The position numbers and the translations under genes were made by a program. A stretch of DNA of 64,000 nt from Chrysomallon squamiferum (Eukaryota > Mollusca > Gastropoda > Neomphalida > Peltospiridae), in assembly GCA_012295275.1 (NCBI GenBank), contig CM022674.1:7697409-7761408 (forward strand), written 5' to 3'. Under the pieces are notes generated by a model that was not told the DNA's origin, made no database searches, and was given only the letters and a program-made list of their open reading frames with translations. This document shows positions 1 to 10,846 of this stretch, piece by piece. Within the stretch, counting starts at the first letter, position 1. The number at the start of each line of letters is the position of its first letter.

Positions 1-60
1 GTGTTAGCACAAACCCTGACCGGTTCGATACCTTTACTAAAAAAAAAATAATATTAATAA
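1..60 (+). repeat. 3' part of a possible tRNA-derived SINE
   Basis: The window opens inside a segment with a good polymerase III B-box match, GGTTCGATACC at 22-32, followed closely by an A-rich tail. This is how the tRNA-related head of a SINE looks. The A box would lie before the window, so the element cannot be bounded. A tRNA gene fragment is the alternative. Confidence 0.35.
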
Positions 61-335
61 AAAGATACCTTACCACCTCGAGATGAATATCTAACGTCTT
101 ATAATTTAAAATAAATTTTTAAACAGTCACTTCAAAAAAGTCGCTTAAATGTTGGTCGTTACAGTAAAAAGACAATGCAACAGCGCTGTAGTCTTTTAAT
201 AAGTATACATTTTGTCACACTAAATTATACAGATTTGGTTTTTTTTTTTTTTTTGATAAAAATTTTGAAGATTGGTACTGTTATTTTTTTTTTATTAAAG
301 TGTGGAAACTTTCTTTTGGTTTTTAGTGCTGTTTT

Positions 336-388
<53 letters not shown>

Positions 389-1542
389 TTGCTCTAAATA
401 TAAAAAATTTCTCTTGATCTTTAAGAAAATAAGAAATTATTTTATTTCTTTACTGTTGCCAAAAAAGAACCCAACATACTCTAAGTGTAAAATTTCTTAT
501 TTTGCACACATTTAAGAAAATAAGATTTTTGGTATTTTTGTTTAAAAGCATTCAAAATATTAAGATTTTGTTTTGGACTCTTTTAAGAAACACAATTTTT
601 ATTTATTGCAATTAAAAAAAATATTTAAAAAATTAAAATCTTTAACTGTTGAAATTATATTTTTGTTGTATTTTTTATTCATACTAAAAACAACTCTATG
701 TGTAGAAAATTTCACTTGCTTGTGTTTTTAATTTTTATTTATTATTACTAAGAAATATACTTTATTATTAACTTTAGAAATGTTTGCTTTTTCCCGATCA
801 GTCCTTTTTAACAAACATTCTCTGTCTTCCATCATCAGTTTGAAATTTTTATGCGTTTTCTTATTTTTGCCTTAGAATTAATTTTTTCTTTTGTTCTTCT
901 TGCAGCTGAAGTAGAACAATATGAAGTAATATTTTGATAGTTGTTGGAGGTAGTGGTGGTTGTGGTGATGGTGTTATAATTGTTGTTATTACTTAACAGA
1001 ACATTCTGTCTAGAAGCTCTATAATTTAATAAAGAAAAATTTAAAAAAAAAAGTGATAACATAAAATAAATGAATGAATGAATAATAAAAAAGTAATAAA
1101 TAATAATTATAATTAAAAAATAATAAAATAAAATAAAGTGTAATAGATGTTTCCAATGTTTTTAAAGAAACTTATATATATAGTATCACTTGTACTAGAA
1201 AGTTGGTTTTATGTTACAATTGCTTTTCATGTTACAACTCATCTATTTTTACCTGTTCTTCCTTTGTTTCTTCAAACTGTTTAATGAAAAAAAAAAAAAA
1301 AAAAAAAAAACATTCTACTTAAAAATATGTATGTACTACAGATTATGTATGTATATTTTATGAATTTACATACACAAACACATATACGAACATATCTACA
1401 TATCTATATAATACTTAAATAATTCCTACATAATACAAATATATTTACATACATACACAGATATACCTATTATTTATAATAAATAATCTGAGGAAAGGAA
1501 ATATTTTTTGAATATTCTAAGATAATAAAGATATCAGTCAGC
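61..1542. other. non-coding, low-complexity AT-rich flank
   Basis: I see no supportable gene here. It holds long A and T homopolymers (for example about 338-383 and 1288-1310), short AAT and TTG runs and ATAC-type simple sequence around 1320-1460. Open frames in this stretch are translations of simple repeats. Confidence 0.6.
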
Positions 1543-1716
1543 TTACGGTGTGACAGCCAGTGACAGTTCAAGTTCAGCTTTGCTAGATTCAAATTTCTTG
1601 ATATCGTCTGATGCTTGTTGAACATGATTAATACTGTTCACTTGCTGAAGATTTAACTCAGGAGTAGATAACTGTGGACGCTTGTCTTTTTCCCCCGTAC
1701 CTCTTACTGTGCTGTC
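1543..1716 (-). CDS. possible terminal exon of an unrecognised gene
   Basis: A minus-strand frame runs open from 1716 to a TAA at 1543-1545 (57 codons plus stop). It is compositionally unlike its surroundings: balanced codons, rich in Glu, Leu, Ser and Gln, reading LNLQQVNSINHVQQAS and ending LELSLAVTP. It has no start codon, so it would be a last exon. The upstream side lacks a clear pyrimidine tract, which weakens the splice acceptor. I do not recognise the family; a relic exon or chance frame is possible. Confidence 0.25.
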   Translation of the reverse strand, partial: DSTVRGTGEKDKRPQLSTPELNLQQVNSINHVQQASDDIKKFESSKAELELSLAVTP

Positions 1717-2026
1717 TTACAGCACATGGTAACTTACTATGCTTTATTATTGTCAAATAAAGATGCATTTTATATGACTCGAAAGACATTCAATCCTAAA
1801 TATAAAACAAAAAAAACACAAACAAGTTTGAAGATATCTAAAATATTGACAAAAATATCATATTTCAAAGTTGTCAAAAATCCACACTCCGATCGTAGAC
1901 ATCAATATGTTTTTTTTTTTTTTTTTTTTTTAAAGTGAACCTTAAGTCACAAAAACCTTATTTCAAGAGACATCTTTATCAAGTTTGCATGATCTATTTA
2001 GTAAAGTTTTCTCTTTATAAAGAACT

Positions 2027-2212
2027 TCATAGCGTTAGTCTTATTGAATTAAATACTATGTTTTTTTGGCCTGTTTCAATCAGTGTATAACGAACGCGAT
2101 CATTCTTGAGTAAGAGTTGTTGGTGGTGAATAGATAATTTGCCAATTATTTTCATATTTACTTCTACAGGCGATAAATATAGAGTTGTCTTTCCTGGCGT
2201 GTTATTTTCCAT
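2027..2212 (-). CDS. small unrecognised open frame
   Basis: A 61-codon minus-strand frame starting MENNTPGKTTLYLSPVEV and ending in TAG/TGA-free sequence up to its stop at 2027. Its composition is mixed rather than repeat-derived, unlike most open frames here. It could be a separate exon of the same unknown gene as the frame at 1543-1716. There is no clear donor site, no family match that I can name, and no conserved copy elsewhere in the window. Confidence 0.2.
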   Translation of the reverse strand: MENNTPGKTTLYLSPVEVNMKIIGKLSIHHQQLLLKNDRVRYTLIETGQKNIVFNSIRLTL

Positions 2213-2688
2213 GGATTAGATTTTATCGCTTCACTTCAAATGGTTCTTAAATTAGCATGGACCAACAGGAACGATAACTCGTAATGGCACAAATTGCTTC
2301 TGCTAAAAAAAAAAAAAAATAAATAAATAAATAAAAAGTCTACAAATTTCTCCAGTTTAATGGGTACAAACTATGCCTGAATATTCTTTTCTGAGGGGTT
2401 CTGACATCGGGAACATTGCCAACTAGAAAAGTGAATTCATTAATCTTATAACAAATTATAATTTCAGTTTATTATGCACGCATTTGCACAAAAATAGTCG
2501 TTTGAAAAGTTCGATTAAGTTGAAAAAGTAGTTAGGAAAAGTATCATACATCATGGTTTGATAATATGAACAATCGTCCTTACCTTTACTAGTGTAAATA
2601 ATAAATAATTCTGGAAATGAAAGTAATTTTTTTTTTTTTTTTTCAAATATTATTACGACGTCGTAATAAATAAATAAAATAAAATGAA

Positions 2689-2775
2689 ACAAAAACAAAA
2701 ACAAAAACAAAAACAAAATAATTTTCAAGAGACATGACTATTTTCATTAGGTACCATAATGTGCACAGTTCGGAG

Positions 2776-2850
<75 letters not shown>

Positions 2851-3005
2851 ATACATACACATATATATTAATAATATTATTGATTTCCATTTTTCAATGC
2901 ATTAGAGGTCATAGTTACATGTAAAAAGCAAATTAATCATGTGTTATATGGATGACTGCCCTGATACATTCATTATAGAGCTTGATACCAGTTTTAGAAC
3001 AGAAT

Positions 3006-3043
<38 letters not shown>

Positions 3044-3170
3044 GTCTGTCAAATTGCTTCTGCTGTACAAAACAAAAAGCATTCATCTTCTAAAACCTCT
3101 ACTATTAAGTATCCAACAATCAGTTACAATGGACAATCATTGGACCATGTTACTTAAATAAATACCGAGG
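2689..3170 (+). repeat. dispersed repeat, copy 1
   Basis: Shares blocks with 20330-20850 (and with its duplicate near 27940-28450): the segment around ATTAGGTACCATAATGTG, then CAATGCATTAGAGGTC, then an AAAGCATTCA...TTCTAAAAC block and a CATTGGTCCATG-like block, in the same order. A (CA)n tract sits inside this copy at about 2778-2846. No coding capacity was seen, so it is probably a non-autonomous or decayed element. Confidence 0.5.
2778..2846. repeat. (CA)n microsatellite
   Basis: Roughly 34 uninterrupted CA units, continuing into imperfect CATA sequence. Seen directly. Confidence 0.95.
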
Positions 3171-3200
3171 TTATTTGTCAAACACCTTTTAGAATGTTCC

Positions 3201-3501
3201 ATTTAAATCATAGGTTTTCAATCTGGGGGTCGCCAGCCTTTTTTCTGGGGTTCGCGAGATCGTCCTTGAGCGAGGGGGTGTTTTAGTTTTTTTCAACTTG
3301 ACTTGGAAGGAGGAACAAGTAAAAACATATAGATTGGTTTGGGACCCGTTATGGTGAATATAGATTCATTTTGTACTGTCTTTGGTTGATGAAAATATGG
3401 TAACCCTAGATATTATTGAATCAAAAAATTTAAAGGAGGTCATATTGAATTGCTCATAAGGGGTCGCGGTATAAAAAAGGTTGAAAACCAGTGATTTAAA
3501 T
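3201..3501. mobile_element. hAT-type non-autonomous element with 8-bp target duplication
   Basis: The element itself is 3209-3493 (285 bp). It is bounded by an exact 8-bp direct repeat ATTTAAAT at 3201-3208 and 3494-3501. Its ends are inverted: the left reads CATAGGTTTTCAATCT and the right, reverse-complemented, reads CACTGGTTTTCAACCT, next to GGGGTCGC motifs on both sides. An 8-bp duplication with CA(G/C)TGGTTnTCAA-type termini is typical of hAT transposons. It has no transposase, so it was mobilised in trans. Confidence 0.8.
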
Positions 3502-5081
3502 AATCTAACAAGCCTAATGGACCGTTTTTATTTTATACTTTTTTCTAACATTCAGTTATTTTTTCTTATTTCCGTTATTCACTTTATCTTCAGATTTTCA
3601 ATTACGCCTTTATAAGAAATGCCCCTAACAAATTAAACTGACATTTGAATTCATTCTAGTTTTAAACATAGAGTAAATTATCGTTACATTTGTAGGTCGG
3701 GAATTCGCCCATTTCTGAAAAAAGTGGCAGACAGCGCCACTAACGGCCGTCAGCTTTGCTACTTCACCGCGCCGTTTAGTTTTGTACTGATGAAATCAAA
3801 CACTACGAGTACTGTAGTTTTTCAGTCGCCTTTAGATTAGTTTTCTTCATAAAATACAACCTTCAAAATTAATAATAATAGTAATAAAATATTGTAAATT
3901 GTGATTTTGTTTTACAGGATTCATTATAATTATTTCTATACTGTCTAATCAGTCACATTAGTCAAAGGATTACAGTACACTTTCAAATTTCTTTCTATTC
4001 ACATAACTTGGCTGTGGTGGCTTAATTAAATAACATTAACCTATGATTTGTTGGCAGTTTTAATTTCTCAGCAGGTAAAAAATAAATAAATAAATAAATA
4101 AATAATAATAACAGTAATCACGATACCCATGAAATAACAACAAAACCACTGCAATGAACCCCACAACTTTAATTTTATTTGTATAATTATTTATTATAAT
4201 TCACAAACAATTACTAGAAGTGTTACAGCTGTCACAGTTAATTCTACATATGATCTCAACTATTGTTCAACCATAAGTAATATCACTACAAGTTATTAAG
4301 ATTATATAATATTCCTATTAAAAATATATATGTATATAAAATATAGATAAAATTCTTATTGAAAGAAAAAGTAAATTAGCAACATTTTATTCTGAATAAG
4401 ATTCAAGTCTAATAGCTTGGAGTAAAACTATACTCAAATCCTATTAAAACACTTTTATTAAAAAATAAATAAAGATCCACTTACACTGAAGCTGTTAAAG
4501 TAAATGCTTTAAATAAGATCACACAGAAAAACCACTATTAAAAGCAACACCTCATTATGAAGTCATTCCTATAAACAAATGTAGAAATATTTTATGTTGA
4601 TGTGGAGATGTCCAGAACATCATCTGTTTTCTACAATATCCTTTTTTTAAATATCACCTTCATATATGTTTGTGTTCATCGACTGAATAAAGATAAATAT
4701 TTTTATAGTACATGCTCAAGTGTATCAAAGAGAAAACTATGAAAATTACAAAGCGTTTGATTGTTGTGATGTTCTAACTAAAAAATATAATGTTCTGTCT
4801 TTCTACAAAGTACATGTCAGAAATTTCGTCATACAAATAATTCTGAATTACAGTGTAATTAGTTTTAGAAAATATAATTTTTGAAATATTACTTTAAGTG
4901 AAAAACTTCAATAACTGGTTGAAAGTTTCTCTTGTTCCTGTTTAAAACAACAGATTTAAAATATAAATGATTACTACTACACCAGTTGTATATTGTCTTA
5001 ATAAAATTAATTTTCATCACTGTTAACTTTAAATATCATACTGATATTGATTTTGTATCATCTTTCATCTTAGTAATCTAT
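3502..5081. other. non-coding 3' flank of gene A
   Basis: No gene seen. A short GC-richer patch at about 3700-3790 stands out in AT-rich surroundings but shows no clear promoter element. An (AAAT)n run lies near 4080-4105. The stretch closest to gene A (about 4840-5200) matches the 3' flank of gene B in inverted orientation, so it belongs to the duplicated block and probably includes 3' UTR. Confidence 0.5.
4178..4271 (+). repeat. 94-bp repeat, copy 1
   Basis: Nearly identical to 6799-6892 in intron 17 of gene A, starting TTTGTATAATTATTTATT and ending CAACTATTGTTCAAC. It is absent from the corresponding intron of gene B. Confidence 0.7.
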
Positions 5082-5087
5082 TTTATT
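5082..5087 (-). promoter_or_regulatory. candidate poly(A) signal of gene A
   Basis: AATAAA on the minus strand, about 115 bases past the stop codon of gene A, in the context CATTAATAAAATAG. The same hexamer in the same context lies after gene B (63623-63628), so it has been kept since the duplication. Confidence 0.45.
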
Positions 5088-5200
5088 AATGTCTTTAATG
5101 AAATGTAAGTTAACAACACCTTATATTTACACTATTTTCATCACATTATTATAAACAAGAGTTCAACCAGATATGTTGTGTCTATCTGTCATTTTGATTA

Positions 5201-5402
5201 CTAGTTTTGATGATACTCTATTAAGTATTCTGCATAGCACTGGGCATTGTCAAAAATTACAAATATCTTAGGTTGGTATGTGTTATCGACGACACAGTCA
5301 TAGAGTTCATCTGGCTTTGACTCGTCAACTGGTGGTGGTTTTTTCATTCCTCGTTCACCTTTCGTATATTTTCCAACAAGTACTCTCACATTGAACATAA
5401 AC
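5201..5402 (-). CDS. gene A exon 19: PARP C-terminus
   Basis: Reads FMFNVRVLVGKYTKGERG, then MKKPPPVDE, then KIFVIFDNAQCYAEYLIEY and ends at TAG (5201-5203). It carries the third catalytic position, Ile954 in place of the Glu of poly-ADP-ribosylating PARPs. Acceptor CTAG at the 5402 side. Confidence 0.93.
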
Positions 5403-8400
5403 CTAGGAAAATATAATCATAGCCATTGCAGTTTTTTTTTATTTGTAAAAAAAACAACAACCCCAAAACCCAAAACAACAACAACAAGATGGTAGATAGA
5501 TATATAGACAGAAATTCAGTAATTAGGGTAGGCTGAAAAGTAAATGGCTATGAAGGAGTAATGCTAGAACAGTGAAACTACTCAGAGAAACTGGGATACC
5601 TGACTGAAAAAACACCAGGTTGATCACACTATGAGAGAATTTGGACTGTTTTGAAACAAATCTGCAAATTTCATGGCTCACTTAGAGCCAGAGGCAAAGA
5701 AATAATCAATGCAATTATCATTCTCACTTCCTCCAAAGAAGGCCAGGGTTGTTTCATTAGTGAGGAAGGTGATGGTGTGGTTTTTTTTTTGAAATACAAA
5801 AGTATAGTGTTTATAGACTATCTTCAAACTGGCCAAACAGTAAATGGGAGTGTTCTTTGCTAACTTGTTGAGGCAGTTGTATGAGTCTATCAAGAACAAA
5901 CGTACAGGAAAACTTTCAAGTCTGTGGTTACATGGCTAGTATGCACATTTGGCTTTGAACTGACTGATAATTTTCCAAACTCTCCTGATTTGGCAGTATC
6001 TGATTATCATCTAATTCCAAAACTGAAACAAAAACATTTGGCTGGCAAACCATAATGGAACTGTAATGTTGAGTACTTATGTACTAAATACTGCAGCACT
6101 GCTGAAAGAAGTGTATGGTCTGTAAGCAGTCTGTGTTGAATAAAAACTATATATCATCATATTCCACAAGGGCATCGTGTTAGGCTATGAACTTTTCAAC
6201 CTGTTCTGTTCTATAACGATTGCTTTTTTCAGTTTTCTTTTTTTGTTAAATTGATAAAACATTTCTATTCAAAGATGACCCTCATTTTTATTTCTACAAA
6301 ACGAAAAACAAAATTTAAAATTTATCCGTTAGCTTCTTTTATCAATTCAACTTTTATAAATAATGCTTTGATGAAACTATGCCATTATTAATTATTTGAA
6401 AATAAATCAACATTCTAAATATGATAAAGTAAAATTTATTACAATTAACTTTTAAAAGTCTATTTGTAAATATAATATGATTACATGCAAACATAAATTT
6501 ATTTATTTTGAGTTGGGTGTTTTTTCTTTGGTCATGTTGATTCTAATGAAACTTTAAAAATTTGTGTTACCTGTTTCCTTCTTCATTTGGTTCTGTGTAG
6601 CCATCAGATGTTTTGGATTCTGAAGCAAAGTAGGCACCATCACCATACAATGCTCGCTTTACCACTCTAAAGTCAATACCTTGATTTACAATGCGATCAA
6701 CAATGTCTGCTTTGGTACCATGGAACAGTTGTTGCTCATTTGCACCATCTAGGCCATAATTTCGGTCCATGATTTGTTTTTTCCTGAAATTTGAATAATT
6801 TGTATAATTATTTATTATAATTCACAAACAATTATTAGAAGTGTTACAACTGTCACAGTTAATTCTACATATGATCTCAACTATTGTTCAACATAACAAG
6901 AACTTCTCACTAAAATCCTTGTTACAAATTTCTTAGGACATCAGTATGACATGGTTCATATGCAGCATGGAAATCCTGGAAGTATAATATGGAATTTCAA
7001 AATTAATTTGACAAATTCTGGTAAATTCTTTAAATTTTAGTTTTGTTACCGAATGTTCTAATTTTACTCATCCTGTGATTAAATTTTATTTTCCTCTCTA
7101 ATGTTATGATAGTTAAGTTTTTATTTTAATCAGCTGCACTTTTTGATTCAACGATGCTATCAAAGCACATATCTCTGAACATGTGGTTTTCTTATTTCCC
7201 CACTTAAATTACAGACTAGTATGAATGATGTGATGTGATAATGTGATACGGTGGATGCAGTCTGCTCATGAAGGTATATGACAGGGAGTGTAAAATGAAT
7301 TTACTTTAGTATGATGATGAGATATAACATTAGATGTGCTAAATAGAAAGCTAAATTTCCTCCAACTGCATTTAATGTGTCAAATCAGACAAAGACATTT
7401 TTACAACAAAATCTGCTGTCAGTTTTAGGAAAACATCACTGATCTGAAGTCACAGATTTTCTTTTATTAAAAGCTAAATCATTAATTACATTTTTTTTCT
7501 CAAATCTTAAAATATGTCATATTCAAACACTTATATAAAATGTAAGAAAATTAGGTTCAGAATACTGAATACATACAAAGCAAAAGGTTCCCATCTGTCA
7601 AGATTCTGAATTCTGTGTATTGCTATGACAGATTTTGTAGGGAGCGTCCTCTTGAAATCATTAGAAACTTTCTGATATTCTTCAGATGTCAAGGGGTCTT
7701 TATAACTCAGAGAGATTTTCTGGACCTTGACACCTTGTTGCATGGACTGCCAGTACGAGGGTGAATCAATGGCTGTTTTTGATTTAGTTCTAACATTTTG
7801 AGCAGCTCTGAAAGTAGAAGTCATTTTAGAAATATTACTTAGTTATAAACTTTTAACAATTCTGTATCTGAACATGAGTTTTAACTCATAAATTTAAATA
7901 ACTCAAGTGCAGTCATCAATATAACTAAGATAATGTTTTAATATTCAGCATAGAGCAGTCTAAAGGAGGAAGTGACTGCATTTCATGTGGCTAGCTAAAG
8001 TGTTTAGTATAGAATATTGCAACTGCATTTATTTACTGTGTTAAAAAAAAACAACTTGGAAAAGAGAAATTCATAATTCTGCTTATAAAGAAATCCTAGC
8101 ATTTACCTCATCAGTACCCTGGCTAATTCTTTGTTTTGTATCAGGTCTATGGTTGTATTGCCATCTTTGTTTTTTATTGTGAGATTTGCTCCTTGATCAG
8201 CCAGCATGTAAAGAATATCAATAGATGTATCATCTTTTTCTGTTATCTCATTCCCATCCTGGATAAAAGTGTCCTGAAATGAACAACACAACATCAGACA
8301 ACAACATATAAATTTATTATTGTTTTAATGATGTTACTGTTTCAATGTTATCATAGGTGCTACAAATACATGGTCTATTAAAATTCTTTATACATCCAAG

Positions 8401-10815
8401 TAATTATTTTATTATCATCATTCAAAAATTTTGCGATAGTAAAAGTAACTAATAATATTACAAGACATTTATAATATTTACACTCACTAACTTAAGCTGA
8501 TACTGTAGTTTTATGACGTTAGTAGAAACTTTAACACAAGCAGATCCATCTCTACATGATGACATCACAAATTTTAAATAATGCATAATATACTTCAACA
8601 TAAAACTTTTATCAAATTAATATTTTTCTTTCCTAAATAACTTACTAGCAATTTTAAGGAAGGTTTTTTAAGAACCAAATGTGATGGTGTATTTCCATTG
8701 ATATCCTGAGTATTTACATCTGCATCTATCAAAACATAAGAGCAAAATTATAGTACATTTTCACACCCCCTACCCCAGACACATACTAACACAGACTATG
8801 ACACAGATGTGGACACTTACATATACACATACAGATGCAAACAGACCCATCCACTGACATATTGACACACAGACACATGAACTAAACAAACACACACACT
8901 GAAAAATATCCTAAGAAATAAGCAATAGGTAAGCAGAAAAAATAATTTTAACATAATCTCACTTGTGAAAAGAAGAACGTCAACAATAGGCAAAGATTTC
9001 CTGATCATAGCCAGGTGAAGAGGTGTCTGGTGACTGTTATCCTTAACATTTACATCAGCTTTTCCCTAAAATACAATGTTAAATCCTTATGAGAAGCAGC
9101 ATCAAAAGTTAAATATAGGCAGTGATAGGTCTAGAATAAGATAAAGATTTAACTTTCTGAGAAAATAAAAATGTTATATGTTTCCTAATGGAGATATGAA
9201 TAATTAATGAAAAATAAATCCATCTTGATGTTCCTACTGGAGATATGCATGAATTAAGTAATGAAAATAAATCCATCTTGATGTTCTTACTAGATATAAA
9301 TAATGTAATGAAAATAAATCCATCTTGATGTTCTTACTAGATATAAATAATGTAATGAAAATAAATCCATCTTGATGTTCTTACTAGATATAAATAATGT
9401 AATGAAAATAAATCCATCTTGATGTTCCTACTGGATATAAAAATAGTATAATAGAAGACCAATCATTCATTGTGCTCCTACTAGATATAAATAATGTAAT
9501 AGCAATTCATCACTTATCTCTTAATGAAAATGAATACCTTACTAAGAAGACAGCTGACAAGAGACCTGTATCCATTGATAACTGCAATGTGCAGTGCAGT
9601 GTATCCTCCTTTCTTTGTCTTTAGGTTGACAACTGATGGCTGATTTTTAAATATCAGTTCAGCTAACCTGAAATTAAAAGAAAAATATTTTTTATCACTT
9701 ACTTTATATGTGCACAAACATTTTCAAATAATTATCAACAATATAAGGAAAAACCAAGTTTTTTTTTTTTTTTCACTATCCACACTTTCAGAAATCGATA
9801 GAGAGCATTAATTTGAAAATAATGAGATTATAAAAAGTGTTATTTACTAGATATGAAACAATTGTTAACAATATAGTCTAGCACTGTTTGAATGTATTGA
9901 CAATAAGTAGTCATTTGAGTCTACAAATCAGTGAGTGAGTGAATGATATCCCAGGTCGTAAAACAATTTAGCTATTGTGTCAGACAGAGGTATAAAAATG
10001 ATTTATATATAAAATTAAATGGTAAAACTGTATAAAAATATACTGTCTCATGTGGTGCTTAAAATAATTACCCTTTATGTTAACATGTCTTTATTGGAAA
10101 AATAAAAAAATAAACATCTTTGTATCACTATGCCAATTAAAGGATGTTCCAGCTTCAGGTGTTGTAAACTTGGAGGCACAAAAAAAATGTGTCAGTTAAA
10201 TAAGATATTGGGATGAAGCCTTTTTTCATTAGTTCCAGGGCTTTAAAGTCTGCCCAAACTTCAAGAGTAATAAACATACTGAATCAAGCAATCTCATGGA
10301 AATGTCAATGTCTGACTGAAAAAACACTGCACATCACAGAATTCCCATCCAGGTGATTCATCTGAATTGATAGAAATTCAGTCACAGTATCTTCCTCAAA
10401 TGTCTACTAAAAGTTGCTGATATATAGATGCATCTGAACAATGTTTTTTTTTTTTTTTTTTTTCAAATGCCCCAAATCTAGCACAGTCTTTGGTGGTTAA
10501 AATAAATAATATAATATGTCAGAGAAATCAGTTCTGGCAACAGATTAAATACTGCATGATAAAAAATCCAAAAATAGGTATGGCACTTGGCCTCACATCA
10601 AATATATATTTATTATCAGAAACTGCATTTCAAGTAGGATGTTTTGGTAATGATTTTATCTTCATACTATATAGCAGAAACAGTCAGTCTGCAAACATTT
10701 GGATGAGGATGCCTTTTTTTTAAAATCAGTTCCAGGGCTTTAAAACTATCTACAGGTACAAGCTCTCTCCAATACAAAGTCTGAACACTCCAGAAACAAA
10801 GTCTAAGATCTTGGC

Positions 10816-10846
<31 letters not shown>

